From assembly GCF_028553805.1 (NCBI RefSeq), contig NZ_CP067140.1, positions 2,046,001 to 2,110,000 on the forward strand: a stretch of DNA of 64,000 bases, in the 5' to 3' direction. Shown here piece after piece: positions 1-9,516 of the stretch. This DNA comes from Paracoccus saliphilus (GTDB lineage: Bacteria; Pseudomonadota; Alphaproteobacteria; Rhodobacterales; Rhodobacteraceae). Numbering within the stretch: position 1 is the first letter of the stretch; the number at the start of each line of letters is the position of its first letter. A program made the position numbers and the translations under genes. A model generated the notes under the pieces. It was not told the origin of the DNA, did not search any database, and saw only the letters and a list, made by a program, of their open reading frames with translations.

Positions 1-338
1 TGGCCGACAAGGTTGCGGTGATGTATGCGGGCGAGCTGGTCGAGACCGGTCCCGCCGAGGCGATCTTCCGCCAGCCTGCCCATCCCTACACGCGCGGATT
101 GATAAACTGCATTCCCGTTCCGGGGCGAACCCAACGCGGCGCACGGCTTGGCACCATCCCCGGCATCGTGCCGTCTCTGGTCGGTGACGTGACCGGATGC
201 CCTTTCCGCGGGCGCTGCGATCAGGCCGTCGAGGCCTGCGCGAGCGCGATCCCCCTGCACCAACTGGATGGCGGCGCGCATGAATTGCGCTGCGTTCATC
301 CCGACGGCTATCGCCATTCACAGGAGGTGCCGGCATGA
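1..338 (+). CDS. Peptide ABC transporter ATP-binding subunit (DppD/OppD type), 3' end only
   Basis: This is the C-terminal ~112 residues of the first ATPase of a dipeptide/oligopeptide ABC importer. Walker A, signature and Walker B lie before the window. What remains is the stretch after the H-loop ([14 protein letters not shown]), the HPYTRGL segment and the Cys-containing GCPFRGRC motif of the oligopeptide-transporter C-terminal extension. The reading frame is open from base 3; the ATG at 18 is internal. The gene ends in an ATGA overlap with the next ATPase gene, so the two are translationally coupled, as in dpp/opp operons. Confidence 0.9.
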   Translation, partial: ADKVAVMYAGELVETGPAEAIFRQPAHPYTRGLINCIPVPGRTQRGARLGTIPGIVPSLVGDVTGCPFRGRCDQAVEACASAIPLHQLDGGAHELRCVHPDGYRHSQEVPA

Positions 339-1315
339 CCGACAATCCCGTTCTAGAACTGAAGAACGTCTCCAAGACCTACACGGTCAAGCAGGGGCTT
401 TTCGGCAAGCCGCGCCCCTTGCGGGCGATCAACGATGTCTCGCTCAAGCTGGGGCGGGGCGAGGTGCTGGGGCTGGTCGGCGAATCCGGCTGCGGCAAAT
501 CCACGCTCGCCAAGATCCTGCTGGGGCTGGAGGCCCCCACCGAGGGGCAGGTTCTGGTCGATGGCCAGACGCTTGCCGGTCAGGACCGCATCGCCCTGTC
601 CCGGCGCATACAGCCGATCTTTCAGGACCCCTATTCCTCGCTGAACCCGCGCAAGAGCATCGAGGATATCGTCAGCCTGCCCCTTCGTGTCCACCAGATC
701 GGAGACTCAGCCAGCCGGCAAAAGAAGGTGCGCGAGATGCTGGATATCGTCGGCCTGCCCGTCCGGGTCGCGCGCAGCTATCCCAACCAGATGTCCGGCG
801 GTCAGCGCCAGCGCGTCGCCATCGCCCGCGCCCTGATCATGAATCCCGAGATCGTCATCTGCGACGAGCCGACCTCGGCGCTGGATGTCTCGGTGCAGTC
901 GCAGATCCTGAACCTGTTGGGCGATCTGCGGCAGGAATTCGGCCTGACCTATCTGTTCATCAGCCACAATCTCGCCGTGGTCGAGCATCTCGCCACCCGC
1001 GTGGCCGTGATGTATCTGGGCCGGATCGTGGAAGAGGCCGGCGTGGCCAGGCTGTTCGAAGAGGCACGGCATCCCTATTCCCGCGCTCTGCTGGAATCGG
1101 TGTTGACTCCCGATCCCGGCCTCGGCGTGCCCGACACACAGCTTGGCGCGGCCTATCCCAATCCGATCTCTCCCCCTTCGGGCTGCGCCTTCCATCCGCG
1201 CTGTGCGAAAGTGATGCCGCATTGTTCGCAGATCGCACCCACCCCCATTGCAACGCCGGATGGCCATGTCGAATGCCATCTTTACGACGACACGCCCGCA
1301 CGCGCGGCAAGCTGA
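335..1315 (+). CDS. Peptide ABC transporter ATP-binding protein (DppF/OppF type)
   Basis: Second ATPase (326 aa) of a peptide importer, acting on the cytoplasmic face to power uptake. Visible motifs are Walker [10 protein letters not shown] near residue 50, signature MSGGQRQR near 155, Walker [13 protein letters not shown] near 175, an H-loop FISHN, and the C-terminal GCAFHPRC Cys motif of the OppF/DppF class. The start overlaps the previous stop by ATGA. It is followed 10 bp later by gamma-glutamyltransferase and a M20 dipeptidase gene, suggesting the importer handles gamma-glutamyl peptides or glutathione. The substrate is inferred from context only. Confidence 0.93.
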   Translation: MTDNPVLELKNVSKTYTVKQGLFGKPRPLRAINDVSLKLGRGEVLGLVGESGCGKSTLAKILLGLEAPTEGQVLVDGQTLAGQDRIALSRRIQPIFQDPYSSLNPRKSIEDIVSLPLRVHQIGDSASRQKKVREMLDIVGLPVRVARSYPNQMSGGQRQRVAIARALIMNPEIVICDEPTSALDVSVQSQILNLLGDLRQEFGLTYLFISHNLAVVEHLATRVAVMYLGRIVEEAGVARLFEEARHPYSRALLESVLTPDPGLGVPDTQLGAAYPNPISPPSGCAFHPRCAKVMPHCSQIAPTPIATPDGHVECHLYDDTPARAAS

Positions 1316-1325
1316 GGATCAGGCC

Positions 1326-2900
1326 ATGAATTCATCGCTGTCGCGCACGCAAACGGTGCGCAAAACGGTTGTGGAAACTCCGCGCGGTGTGGTGGCCGCG
1401 CAGAACTCGCGCGCGGCGCAGGCCGGGGCCGAGGTTCTCGCGGCCGGAGGAAACGCGGTCGATGCGGCGGTGGCGGTCTCCTTCGCCATCGGCGTGCTCG
1501 AACCCTGGATGAGCGGCCCCGCAGGCGGCGGCGGGATGATGCTGTGGCATGCCGACAAGGGCGAGGCCGAGGCGCTGTTCTATGGCATGCGTTCGCCCGC
1601 GGCGCTCGACCCGGCGGATTATCCGCTGGCGGGCAGCGGCAAGGCCAGCGACCTGTTTCCATGGGACGCGGTCGAGGGCGACCGGAACATCCGCGGCGCG
1701 ACCGCGGTGGCGGTGCCGGGCGTCGTGGACGGGATCGGGCAGGCCCATGCCCGCCATGGCCGCTTGCCATGGCGCGATTTGCTGGCCCCCGCCATCGGTT
1801 TCGCGCGCGAAGGACTGCCGGTGGACTGGTATGCATCGCTGATGATCGCCTCGGCCACGCGCGCATTGGCGGATGACCCGGATGCCGCCGCGATGTTTCT
1901 CGAGGACGGGCGATGGCCGACCATCGCAGGCTGGACCAGCACCGCGGGCAAGACTCTCGCCATGGACGCCATGGCCGCGACCCTGGCCGAGATCGCCGAA
2001 AAGGGCGCGCGGGAATTCTATGACGGCGATGTCGGGGCCGCATTGGCCGCCGATATACAGGCCAAGGGCGGCAGCCTGTCGCATGACGACCTGCGCGCCT
2101 ATCGCGCCGAGTTCCAGAAGCCCCTGTCCTTCTCGCGCGGCGATGCGCGGTATCACGTCACCCCGCATCTGACAGCAGGCCCGACCTTCCGCGATGCCAT
2201 GGGTGCGCTGCCGCCGCTGTCCGGGGTTCCGGGACCGGATGCCTATCTTGCCTATGCCAATGGCTTGAGCACGGCATACAGGCAGCGGCTGGAGGACATG
2301 GGCGATGACGGTGAAAGCCCCGAAGCGCCGGGCTGCACCACGCATTTCTCGATCGTGGATCGCGACGGCAACATGGTCGCGATGACCCAGACTCTGCTCT
2401 CGGCCTTTGGCTCGCATGTGGTGTCGCCCTCGACCGGGCTGCTTCTGAACAACGGGATCATGTGGTTCGATCCGGTGCCGGGCAAACCCAACTCGCTGGC
2501 GCCGGGCAAGCGCTGCCTGATGAATATCTGCCCCGTGATCGGCGAGTCCGGTTCGCGCCGTTTCGCGCTTGGTGCCTCGGGCGGGCGCAAGATCGTCGGT
2601 GCGGTGGCGCAGCTTTCCTCTTTCATGGCGGATTTCGGCATGGGGCTGGAGGATGCCTTTCATCAGGGCCGCATCGACATGTCCGGCGGCGATCTGGTGA
2701 CCGTGGATGACGCCCTGCCCCAGCCCGTTCACGACGCACTCGCCAAGCAGCACAGAACCGCCCGGTTTCCCCGGACGGTGTTTCCCTATGCCTTCGCCTG
2801 CCCCGCAGGTGTCATGCGCGACGGAGACACCAATAGCGGCTGCACCGAGATCATGTCGCCCTGGGGCGATGCCATCACCGAACCGGAGACCCGTATATGA
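1326..2900 (+). CDS. ggt: Gamma-glutamyltransferase family protein
   Basis: GGT is an N-terminal nucleophile hydrolase that cleaves gamma-glutamyl bonds (glutathione, gamma-Glu peptides) or transfers the glutamyl group. The 524-residue protein has the conserved N-terminal [10 protein letters not shown] motif and the autoprocessing site before [12 protein letters not shown]; Thr338 would be the new N-terminal nucleophile of the small subunit. The downstream [11 protein letters not shown] and GASGGRKI segments match the oxyanion/substrate loops. I chose ATG 1326 because the in-frame ATG at 1248 would overlap the ATPase gene by 68 bp. No clear signal peptide is present, so it may be cytoplasmic, unlike E. 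coli Ggt. It overlaps the next gene by ATGA. Confidence 0.9.
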   Translation: MNSSLSRTQTVRKTVVETPRGVVAAQNSRAAQAGAEVLAAGGNAVDAAVAVSFAIGVLEPWMSGPAGGGGMMLWHADKGEAEALFYGMRSPAALDPADYPLAGSGKASDLFPWDAVEGDRNIRGATAVAVPGVVDGIGQAHARHGRLPWRDLLAPAIGFAREGLPVDWYASLMIASATRALADDPDAAAMFLEDGRWPTIAGWTSTAGKTLAMDAMAATLAEIAEKGAREFYDGDVGAALAADIQAKGGSLSHDDLRAYRAEFQKPLSFSRGDARYHVTPHLTAGPTFRDAMGALPPLSGVPGPDAYLAYANGLSTAYRQRLEDMGDDGESPEAPGCTTHFSIVDRDGNMVAMTQTLLSAFGSHVVSPSTGLLLNNGIMWFDPVPGKPNSLAPGKRCLMNICPVIGESGSRRFALGASGGRKIVGAVAQLSSFMADFGMGLEDAFHQGRIDMSGGDLVTVDDALPQPVHDALAKQHRTARFPRTVFPYAFACPAGVMRDGDTNSGCTEIMSPWGDAITEPETRI

Positions 2901-4270
2901 CCCGAGACGCCGCCATTGCCGCATCTGAACGCTATTTCGACAGCGGAGATTTCCAGTCCGACCTCGCGGCACTGGTCGAATACCAGACCGAAAGCCAGAA
3001 CCCCGATCAGCGGCCGGAACTGTACCGCTATCTTGAACAGGCGATGCTGCCCCGGCTCGAAGCCCTTGGCTTTGCCTGTAGCATTCACGACAATCCCGAT
3101 CCCAAGGGCGGTCCGCTGCTGATCGGCGAGAGGATCGAGGATCCCGCGCTTCGGACCGTGCTGACCTATGGCCATGGCGACGTGATCCGCGCCCAGACCG
3201 AGCAATGGCGCGACGGTCTGCATCCCTTCCGGCTGATCGAGGAAGGCGACCGCCTCTACGGTCGCGGTACCGCCGACAACAAGGTGCAGCACCTGATCAA
3301 TATCGCCGCGCTGGAAGCAGTGATCGCGGCGCAAGGTAAGCTTGGCTTCAATGTCCGGATCGTGCTGGAGATGTCCGAAGAGACCGGATCCGCCGGGCTG
3401 CCCGAGTTCTTTCGCGCCCATAAGCAGGAACTGACAGCGGATGTGCTGATCGCCTCGGACGGACCCCGCTTGCAGCCGGAACGGCCGACGCTGTTCATGG
3501 GCTCACGCGGGGGGATCAGCTTCGATCTGGAGTTGGAACTGCGCGAGGGCGCGCATCACTCCGGTAACTGGGGCGGATTGCTGGCCGATCCGGCGATGAT
3601 CCTGTCCCATGCGCTGGCCTCGATCTGCGACCGGCGCGGACAGATCCAGATCCCCGAATGGCGCCCCGACAGTCTGACCCCGGCGATTCGTAACGCGTTG
3701 AAGGATCTGCCCGTCGAGGACGGCGACGGACCGGCGGTCGATACCGATTGGGGAGAGGAAAGCCTGACCCCCGCCGAACGCGTCTATGGCTGGAACAGTT
3801 TCGCGGTGCTGGCGATGACTTCCGGCGTTCCCGAGGCACCGGTGAATGCGATCTCGGCCAAGGCGCGGGCCACTTGCCAGCTGCGCTATGTGGTCGGCAC
3901 CGATCCCGATGACATCCTGCCCGCGCTGCGCCGGCATCTGGACAAGCATGGCTTCGAGGCCGTGGAAATTCGCCCCCATGATCGCGGCTTTTTCCGGGCG
4001 ACACGGCTGGATCCGGATCACGAATGGGTTCGCTTTGCCATCGCCTCGCTGGAGCGCACATCGGGCAAAGCCCCGCATGTCCTGCCGAATCTCGCCGGCT
4101 CGCTGCCCAATGACAGTTTCACCGATATTCTCGGCCTGCCGACAATCTGGGTGCCGCATTCCTATCGCGGCTGCTCGCAACACGCCCCTGACGAACATGT
4201 GCTGAAACCGCTCTGCCGCGATGCGCTGCGGGGCATGGCCGGGTTGTGGTGGGATATCGGCGCGATGTGA
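2897..4270 (+). CDS. M20 family metallopeptidase (dipeptidase type)
   Basis: Zinc-dependent exopeptidase of family M20 (457 aa), of the long dipeptidase/CNDP type with a lid domain. Candidate metal and catalytic residues are His93 in YGHGD, Asp127 in GTADNK, the Glu161-Glu162 pair in EMSEETGS, Asp188 in ASDGP and a late His in WVPHSYRG; the [11 protein letters not shown] stretch starts the lid. It overlaps ggt by ATGA. In this context it could split dipeptides such as Cys-Gly released by GGT; that pairing is inference. A GC-rich dispersed repeat follows its stop. Confidence 0.9.
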   Translation: MTRDAAIAASERYFDSGDFQSDLAALVEYQTESQNPDQRPELYRYLEQAMLPRLEALGFACSIHDNPDPKGGPLLIGERIEDPALRTVLTYGHGDVIRAQTEQWRDGLHPFRLIEEGDRLYGRGTADNKVQHLINIAALEAVIAAQGKLGFNVRIVLEMSEETGSAGLPEFFRAHKQELTADVLIASDGPRLQPERPTLFMGSRGGISFDLELELREGAHHSGNWGGLLADPAMILSHALASICDRRGQIQIPEWRPDSLTPAIRNALKDLPVEDGDGPAVDTDWGEESLTPAERVYGWNSFAVLAMTSGVPEAPVNAISAKARATCQLRYVVGTDPDDILPALRRHLDKHGFEAVEIRPHDRGFFRATRLDPDHEWVRFAIASLERTSGKAPHVLPNLAGSLPNDSFTDILGLPTIWVPHSYRGCSQHAPDEHVLKPLCRDALRGMAGLWWDIGAM

Positions 4271-4311
4271 GGCGAGGCGGTTCCCGGTTCCGGATTGCGT
4301 CCCGCGATGGC

Positions 4312-4363
4312 CGGGGGCGCTTCGCCCCCCGGACCCCCAGAGGATATTTGCATGAAGAAGAAA
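4312..4363 (+). repeat. Dispersed intergenic repeat, copy 1
   Basis: GC hairpin GGGGGCGcttCGCCCCC followed by C-rich sequence and the conserved tail GATATTTGCATGAAGAAGAA. It lies between the M20 peptidase and mutL, downstream of a plus-strand gene. Seven further copies occur in the window. Confidence 0.85.
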
Positions 4364-4463
4364 TGGACGTCCGGAACTGGCGGCGGAGCGCGTTTGACCG
4401 GCCTGCTCCGCGACGGTCTCGAATCACTGGCGAAGAAGTCTCGCAACTGCTAAATCTGGTGGT

Positions 4464-6296
4464 ATGAACAATCACGCCCCCAATATCCGCCCCGTCATTC
4501 GGCAGCTGGACGAAACCACCGCCAACCGCATCGCGGCGGGCGAGGTGGTCGAGCGTCCAGCCTCGGCGGTCAAGGAACTGGTCGAGAACGCGCTGGATGC
4601 GGGTGCGACCCGGATCGACATTGCCATCGAGGAAGGCGGCAAGCGGCTGATCCGCGTCAGCGATGACGGCTGCGGCATGACGGCTGATGAGTTGCCACTG
4701 GCGCTTTCGCGGCATGCGACCAGCAAGATCGACGGCGATGACCTTCTGGCGATCAACAGTTTCGGCTTTCGCGGCGAGGCGCTGCCGTCACTTGGCGCCG
4801 TGGGGAGGCTGACAATCACCTCGCGCGTTGATGGCGGTGATGGCGCGGAAATCTCGGTCACCGCGGGCCGGATCGCTTCACCGCGCCCCGCCGCCGGAAA
4901 TCGCGGCACGGTGGTCGAGTTGCGCGACCTGTTCTTTGCCACACCCGCGCGACTGAAATTCATGCGCAGCGAACGTGCCGAGACGCAGGCGGTGGCAGAG
5001 ACCGTCCGCCGCCTTGCCATGGCCGAGCCCTATACCGGCTTTACCCTCAGCGCCGACGGCAAGGAGACATTCCGCGCCGATGCCGAGCAAGGGGAGCTGT
5101 TCGGCGCACTCCAGGCCCGTCTTGCCCGCGTCATGGGCCGCGATTTCATCGATAACGCCATCCCCATCGATGCCGAGCGCGACGGGCTGACACTGACCGG
5201 CTTTGCCGCCCTGCCGACCTATTCCCGCGGCGCTGCGGTCGCGCAGCATCTTTACGTCAATGGCCGCCCGGTGCGCGACAAGCTGCTGACCGGCGCGCTG
5301 CGGGCGGGCTATATGGATGTGCTGGCCTCGGGGCGGCATCCGGCGGCGGTGCTGTATCTGACCTGCGATCCGCAGCTTGTCGATGTGAACGTCCATCCCG
5401 CCAAGGCCGAGGTGCGGTTCCGCGATCCCACCGCCGCGCGCGGGCTGGTCGTCAGTGCGCTGCGGCACGGCTTGGCCAATGCCGGACACCGGGCCTCGTC
5501 GACCGTGGGCGATGCGACTCTGGCGGCGTTTCAGCCTGAGCCCGCCGGGCTGAACGCGGCACCGCGGCGCAATTACCAGATGGATTATCGCCCATCGGGC
5601 GGAGCGATCCGGGCAAGCCTCGATCTGCAGGCACCCACACCCACGCAGGAGACCGGCTTTTCCGAGGCACCCTCAGCCCGGTTCGAGCCTGCGGGCGACG
5701 ACACCCCGACCACAGCGCCCCTTGGGGCCGCCCGCGCCCAGATCCACGAGAATTACATCATCGCGCAAAGCGATGACGGGCTGGTCATTGTCGATCAGCA
5801 TGCCGCGCATGAACGGCTGGTTTACGAGCGGCTCAAGGCACAGGCCGAGGCGAATGGCATCGCCAGCCAGGCCCTGCTGATCCCCGAGATCGTTGAGCTG
5901 CCCGAGGCCGACGCCGCCCGCATCCTCTCCATCGCCGATGAGCTGGCCGAGCTTGGCCTTGTCGTCGAAGCCTTCGGCGGCGGCGCGATAGCGGTGCGCG
6001 AGGCGCCCGCGATGCTGGCCAAGCTGAACGCGCAGGCATTGATCCGCGACATCCTGGACGACCTGTCCGACCAAGGCGCCTCGGATCGCCTGCGGGCGCG
6101 GATCGACGCGGTGCTGTCCTCGATGGCCTGCCATGGCTCGGTCCGGTCCGGTCGCCGCATGTCCGCCGAGGAAATGAACGCATTACTGCGCGACATGGAA
6201 CGCACGCCGAAATCGGGGCAATGCAACCATGGCCGGCCCACATGGGTGAAGCTGCGGCTGGCAGATATCGAACGGCTCTTCGGCCGCAAGGAGTGA
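4464..6296 (+). CDS. mutL: DNA mismatch repair protein MutL
   Basis: GHKL-ATPase matchmaker of methyl-independent mismatch repair (610 aa). The N-terminal ATPase has IAAGEVVERPASAVKELVEN (catalytic Glu38), DDGCGM and FGFRGEAL. The C-terminal dimerisation/endonuclease domain carries DQHAAHERLVYE at about 444-455, fitting the DQHA(X)2E(X)4E nicking motif of MutLs from bacteria lacking MutH, plus ACHGSVRSG and CNHGRPT motifs that complete the metal site. The region between domains (about 340-425) is Pro/Ala-rich linker. No strong Shine-Dalgarno is visible before the ATG. Confidence 0.96.
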   Translation: MNNHAPNIRPVIRQLDETTANRIAAGEVVERPASAVKELVENALDAGATRIDIAIEEGGKRLIRVSDDGCGMTADELPLALSRHATSKIDGDDLLAINSFGFRGEALPSLGAVGRLTITSRVDGGDGAEISVTAGRIASPRPAAGNRGTVVELRDLFFATPARLKFMRSERAETQAVAETVRRLAMAEPYTGFTLSADGKETFRADAEQGELFGALQARLARVMGRDFIDNAIPIDAERDGLTLTGFAALPTYSRGAAVAQHLYVNGRPVRDKLLTGALRAGYMDVLASGRHPAAVLYLTCDPQLVDVNVHPAKAEVRFRDPTAARGLVVSALRHGLANAGHRASSTVGDATLAAFQPEPAGLNAAPRRNYQMDYRPSGGAIRASLDLQAPTPTQETGFSEAPSARFEPAGDDTPTTAPLGAARAQIHENYIIAQSDDGLVIVDQHAAHERLVYERLKAQAEANGIASQALLIPEIVELPEADAARILSIADELAELGLVVEAFGGGAIAVREAPAMLAKLNAQALIRDILDDLSDQGASDRLRARIDAVLSSMACHGSVRSGRRMSAEEMNALLRDMERTPKSGQCNHGRPTWVKLRLADIERLFGRKE

Positions 6297-6321
6297 AAGC
6301 CGTTTCCCGCGTCGGGATGCG

Positions 6322-7527
6322 CTACTGCCCCGGCGTCACCCGGACCAGTGCACCATTCGACTGATCGGTCAGCAGCATGACCGCCCCATCCGCCGCGATA
6401 TCGACATCGCGGACCCGGCCGATCCCCTGCAGGTGTCGCGCCTCTCCGGTGACCCGGCCTCCGTCCAGTTCCAGCCGCACCAGGGCTGCGGCCTGCATCC
6501 CGCCGATCAGCAAATCGCCCTGCCAATCGGGAAACATCGCGCCGTCATAGAAGCTCATCCCGCCCGGCGCGATCACCGGGTCCCAGTAATAGACCGGCTG
6601 CTCCGTCCCCTCCAGCCGCGTGATTCCGTCACCGACCGGCTGACCGCTATATTCGACGCCATAGGTCACGCGCGGCCAGCCGTAATTGCGCCCCGCCTGC
6701 GGGCGGTTCAATTCGTCCCCGCCCCGTGGCCCATGTTCGATGGTCCAGAGCGCACCATCCGGTCCCATCGTCGCCCCTTGCATGTTGCGATGCCCCCATG
6801 ACCAGATCTCGGGCAAGGCACCCTCCACGCCCGGCTGGCCCATCGGAGCCCCGCTCTGCGGATCGATCCGGACCACCTTGCCAAGCGTCGTCGCCACATT
6901 CTGCGAATGCACGCGCGCATCGTTGACCGACCGCTCTCCGGTCGTCACAAAAAGCCCGCCCTGCCCGTCGAAGACCAGCCGCGAGCCGTAATGCTTGGTC
7001 GAAGCCCAGGCCGGTTCCTGCTGCCAGATCACCCTGGTCCCTTCGAGGCTGGAACCATCGGCCGACAGGACCCCGGTGGCAACGGCAGACGCGGTCTTGC
7101 CGCCCTCGCGGGGCTGCGCAAAGCTTAGCCAGACCTGCCGTGTCTCGGCAAAATCATCGGCGATGGCGACATCGAGAAGCCCGCCCTGATCGCGGCTATC
7201 GACCCTCGGCAGCCCGGCGACCGGATCGGACAGCGCACCATCGCCGCCGATCAGTCGCAGGCGCCCGGGCCGTTCGGTCACCAGCCAGCTTCCGTCAGGC
7301 AGTTGCGCCATGCCCCAGGGATGCTCCAACCCTTCCGCGACGACCTGCTGCTGCAACGCCATGTCAGGCAGGACCGGCGCGCGGGTCTGGTTCTCGAAAG
7401 CCGGTGTCTGTCCCTGCGCATTCGGGGACACGTCGTTGAAATCCTGCGCGGCAACCGCCCCGGCAAAAACCCCGGTCGTGGCAAGGATTGTCAGTCGAAT
7501 GGCAGAATGCGGATAGTCATGTGGCAT
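6322..7527 (-). CDS. PQQ-dependent sugar dehydrogenase-like (soluble aldose dehydrogenase) protein
   Basis: Secreted beta-propeller oxidoreductase of the glucose/sorbosone dehydrogenase family (401 aa), expected to oxidise aldoses in the periplasm using PQQ. Family landmarks are GLEHPWGMAQLPDG (catalytic-His strand), HYGSRLVFDGQGGLF, WSWGHRNMQG, IEHGPRGGDELN and NYGWPRVTYG. The N-terminus has a Sec-type signal (RLTILATTGVFAGAVAAQD). I chose ATG 7527 over an in-frame ATG at 7566 because AGAGGGG sits at the right distance upstream and the signal then begins normally. It converges on mutL with a 25-bp gap. The actual substrate cannot be told from sequence. Confidence 0.88.
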   Translation of the reverse strand: MPHDYPHSAIRLTILATTGVFAGAVAAQDFNDVSPNAQGQTPAFENQTRAPVLPDMALQQQVVAEGLEHPWGMAQLPDGSWLVTERPGRLRLIGGDGALSDPVAGLPRVDSRDQGGLLDVAIADDFAETRQVWLSFAQPREGGKTASAVATGVLSADGSSLEGTRVIWQQEPAWASTKHYGSRLVFDGQGGLFVTTGERSVNDARVHSQNVATTLGKVVRIDPQSGAPMGQPGVEGALPEIWSWGHRNMQGATMGPDGALWTIEHGPRGGDELNRPQAGRNYGWPRVTYGVEYSGQPVGDGITRLEGTEQPVYYWDPVIAPGGMSFYDGAMFPDWQGDLLIGGMQAAALVRLELDGGRVTGEARHLQGIGRVRDVDIAADGAVMLLTDQSNGALVRVTPGQ

Positions 7528-7881
7528 GGTGGGCCCCTCTTGGCTGGCATCGGGATCAAGTCTCATCCAAAGGCGGAATGGCTAATCCTCACCCCGCGCT
7601 TCTCCACGAGGGTAGCCTATCCCCGGTCATGATCAAGTTTCGCCTCAGTCACTTTGAGGGGATATGGTTACCCGCGGGTGCGCGGCGATTCAGGTGGCCG
7701 ATGTCGGACACTGGCGCCTGCGGCGAAGGCCGGGGGGCTGCCTGCCCCCCGGCACTCCCCCCGGGGATATTTGCATAAAGAAGAAGGGCATCATCGCTGG
7801 AAGGGCTTTGCCCGTGGCGCAGGAACCTTCTCCATCTATGCGCGTTGATGTTACGGATCATTATAATCTGGAGGCTATCAC
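7528..7881. other. Gene-free divergent spacer
   Basis: This 354-bp interval between two divergent starts holds only dispersed repeat copy 2 (7731-7788) and presumably both promoters. I see no convincing coding frame and no clear -35/-10 pair. Confidence 0.6.
7731..7788 (+). repeat. Dispersed intergenic repeat, copy 2
   Basis: GGGGGGCtgcctGCCCCCC hairpin followed by CCCCCCGGGGATATTTGCATAAAGAAGAAG. It lies between two divergently transcribed genes, so it is not simply a terminator. Confidence 0.85.
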
Positions 7882-8655
7882 ATGCGTATCACCCGCCGCA
7901 CCGGCCTGACCCTCGCCGCTGCCGCCATTGGCAGCAGCGCCCTGCCGCGCCTTGCCGCCACGCAAGAGGTGGCGAAAACCTTCCGCTATCCCGTCGATGG
8001 CGGCGAGGTGGTCATTCACCCTGTCGATCACGCCTCGATGGTTGTCGAGACACCGGATGGCGTCATCCATGTCGATCCCGTGGGCGGTGGCGCGAAATAT
8101 GCCGGTCTTCCCCAACCGGACCTGATCCTGATCACCCATGAGCATGGCGATCATTTCGACCTGCCGACGCTCGAAGCCCTGCCGGCCGTGCGCCTGATCA
8201 CCAACCCGGCGGTGCACGAGATGCTGCCTGAAACCATGCAAGAGCGCGCCAGTACGATGGCCAATGGCGACATGGTCGAGGTGCTGAATCTCGGGATCGA
8301 GGCAATTCCAGCCCATAACATCACCGAAGACCGGATGCAGTATCACCCGGAGGGACGCGACAATGGCTATGTCCTGACCATCGGCGGCAAACGCTTCTAT
8401 ATCGCCGGCGATACCGAGCCTGTGCCCGAGATGCTTGCCCTCACCGATATCGAGGTCGCCTTCTTGCCGATGAATCTGCCCTACACGATGACGGTGGAAC
8501 AGGCAGCCGAGGCGGTCACGGCCTTCAAGCCCGTGGTCGTGTTCCCCTATCACCACCGCGGCAGCGATATCGAGGAATTCGCCCGGCTGGTCGAGGCAGG
8601 TGGTTCGGGCAGCCTCGTCATCCAGGCGAACTGGTATCCGGATGGGGAGAGCTGA
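7882..8655 (+). CDS. MBL-fold metallo-hydrolase with Tat signal
   Basis: Metallo-beta-lactamase-fold hydrolase (257 aa), close to the UlaG/YtnP-like group. The metal motif THEHGDHFD is at about residues 88-96, with further ligands in the IPAHNIT, AGDTEP and PYHHRG segments. The N-terminus TRRTGLTLAAAAIGSSALP is a twin-arginine signal, implying export in folded form to the periplasm. The start is supported by GGAGG 8 bp upstream. The natural substrate is unknown. An inverted repeat follows the stop. Confidence 0.85.
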   Translation: MRITRRTGLTLAAAAIGSSALPRLAATQEVAKTFRYPVDGGEVVIHPVDHASMVVETPDGVIHVDPVGGGAKYAGLPQPDLILITHEHGDHFDLPTLEALPAVRLITNPAVHEMLPETMQERASTMANGDMVEVLNLGIEAIPAHNITEDRMQYHPEGRDNGYVLTIGGKRFYIAGDTEPVPEMLALTDIEVAFLPMNLPYTMTVEQAAEAVTAFKPVVVFPYHHRGSDIEEFARLVEAGGSGSLVIQANWYPDGES

Positions 8656-8660
8656 AGCTT

Positions 8661-8694
8661 CGCCCTTAAAGGGAGCATGGCACCTTTAAGGGCG
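8661..8694 (+). terminator. Stem-loop after the MBL hydrolase gene
   Basis: Perfect 12-bp inverted repeat CGCCCTTAAAGG / CCTTTAAGGGCG with a 10-nt loop, starting 5 bp past the stop codon. No T-run follows. A second hairpin (GGGCGcgctaCGCCC, 8690-8704) overlaps its right arm, so the two are mutually exclusive. Terminator function is inferred from position. Confidence 0.55.
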
Positions 8695-8707
8695 CGCTAC
8701 GCCCGCA

Positions 8708-8765
8708 GCCTGTGTACGCCCTGTGTACAGGCTGTGTACGTCCGGTGCACGGGCTGTGCAGCCGA
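8708..8765. repeat. Degenerate CTGTGTAC tandem repeat
   Basis: Four to five imperfect 11-12-bp units built on CTGTGTACGCC (three nearly exact CTGTGTAC cores, then CGGTGCAC and CTGTGCAG). It lies in the 213-bp convergent gap between the MBL gene and the pseudouridine synthase gene. No function is assigned. Confidence 0.7.
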
Positions 8766-8868
8766 AAACCCTTTATTTTCTGGCCTATTTCGCCATGCCG
8801 TTGCCCGGTGGACGAATGCAACGCACGGTGGTGTTGCATCGCCACTGTTGCACCCCTCCGGTGCGGTC

Positions 8869-9516
8869 TCAGAATGGCGCGGGGGCGCTGAAGCTTTGTT
8901 GTATCCCGCTCTCAGGATGCCTAATGCGCAGGCTCTCGGCATGCAGCATCAGCCTTGGGAAGTCCCCGGCCTCTCCCGTCGCATAAAGCGGATCGCCCAG
9001 GATCGGATGCCCGGTCTCGGCCATATGCACGCGGAGCTGATGGCTCCGCCCGGTCAGCGGAAACAGCCTGACCCGCGTCTCGTCGTCACTCGCACGCACC
9101 ACCCGCCAGTCGGTCTGCGCGGCACGCCCCTCGGCATGATCGACCTTCTGCAGGGGCCGGTTCGGCCAGTCCACGATCAGCGGCAGATCGACCCGTCCCG
9201 TCTTCGGCTCCAGCCGCCCCAGGACACGGGCAACATAGGTTTTTTTCACCTTCCGCTCTTCGAATTGCTTCGATAATACGCGCTGCGCATGCGGCGTCAG
9301 CCCGAAGATCATCACGCCCGAAGTATCCAGGTCCAGGCGATGCACCAGCAGCACGGTCGGAAAAGCCCCACGCAGCCGCTCGATCAGGCAATCGGCCTTT
9401 TCCGGCCCGCGCCCCGGCACCGACAGCAAGCCCGCCGGCTTGTTGACCACCAATATCTCGTGATCGGCATGGATCAGTTCGGGCGAATCAGAAGGGGGTG
9501 CGTAAGTGAAATTCAT
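8869..9516 (-). CDS. RluA family pseudouridine synthase
   Basis: RNA pseudouridine synthase (215 aa) of the RluA family, modifying uridines in rRNA and/or tRNA. The catalytic motif HRLDLDTSG carries the nucleophilic Asp; VVNKPAGLLSVPGRG and LFPLTGRSHQLRVHM are the other family motifs. No S4 domain is present. The start ATG 9516 overlaps the stop of the lysE-like gene by ATGA; a longer frame up to 9798 merely runs antisense-like through lysE in another frame and is rejected. It is last in a four-gene minus-strand operon. Confidence 0.9.
   Translation of the reverse strand: MNFTYAPPSDSPELIHADHEILVVNKPAGLLSVPGRGPEKADCLIERLRGAFPTVLLVHRLDLDTSGVMIFGLTPHAQRVLSKQFEERKVKKTYVARVLGRLEPKTGRVDLPLIVDWPNRPLQKVDHAEGRAAQTDWRVVRASDDETRVRLFPLTGRSHQLRVHMAETGHPILGDPLYATGEAGDFPRLMLHAESLRIRHPESGIQQSFSAPAPF

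Noticed and set aside
1332..2972. A 546-codon open frame on the minus strand opposite ggt.
   Set aside because: It mirrors the ggt codon pattern, has no recognisable domain and lacks a ribosome site; GC-rich antisense frames are common here.
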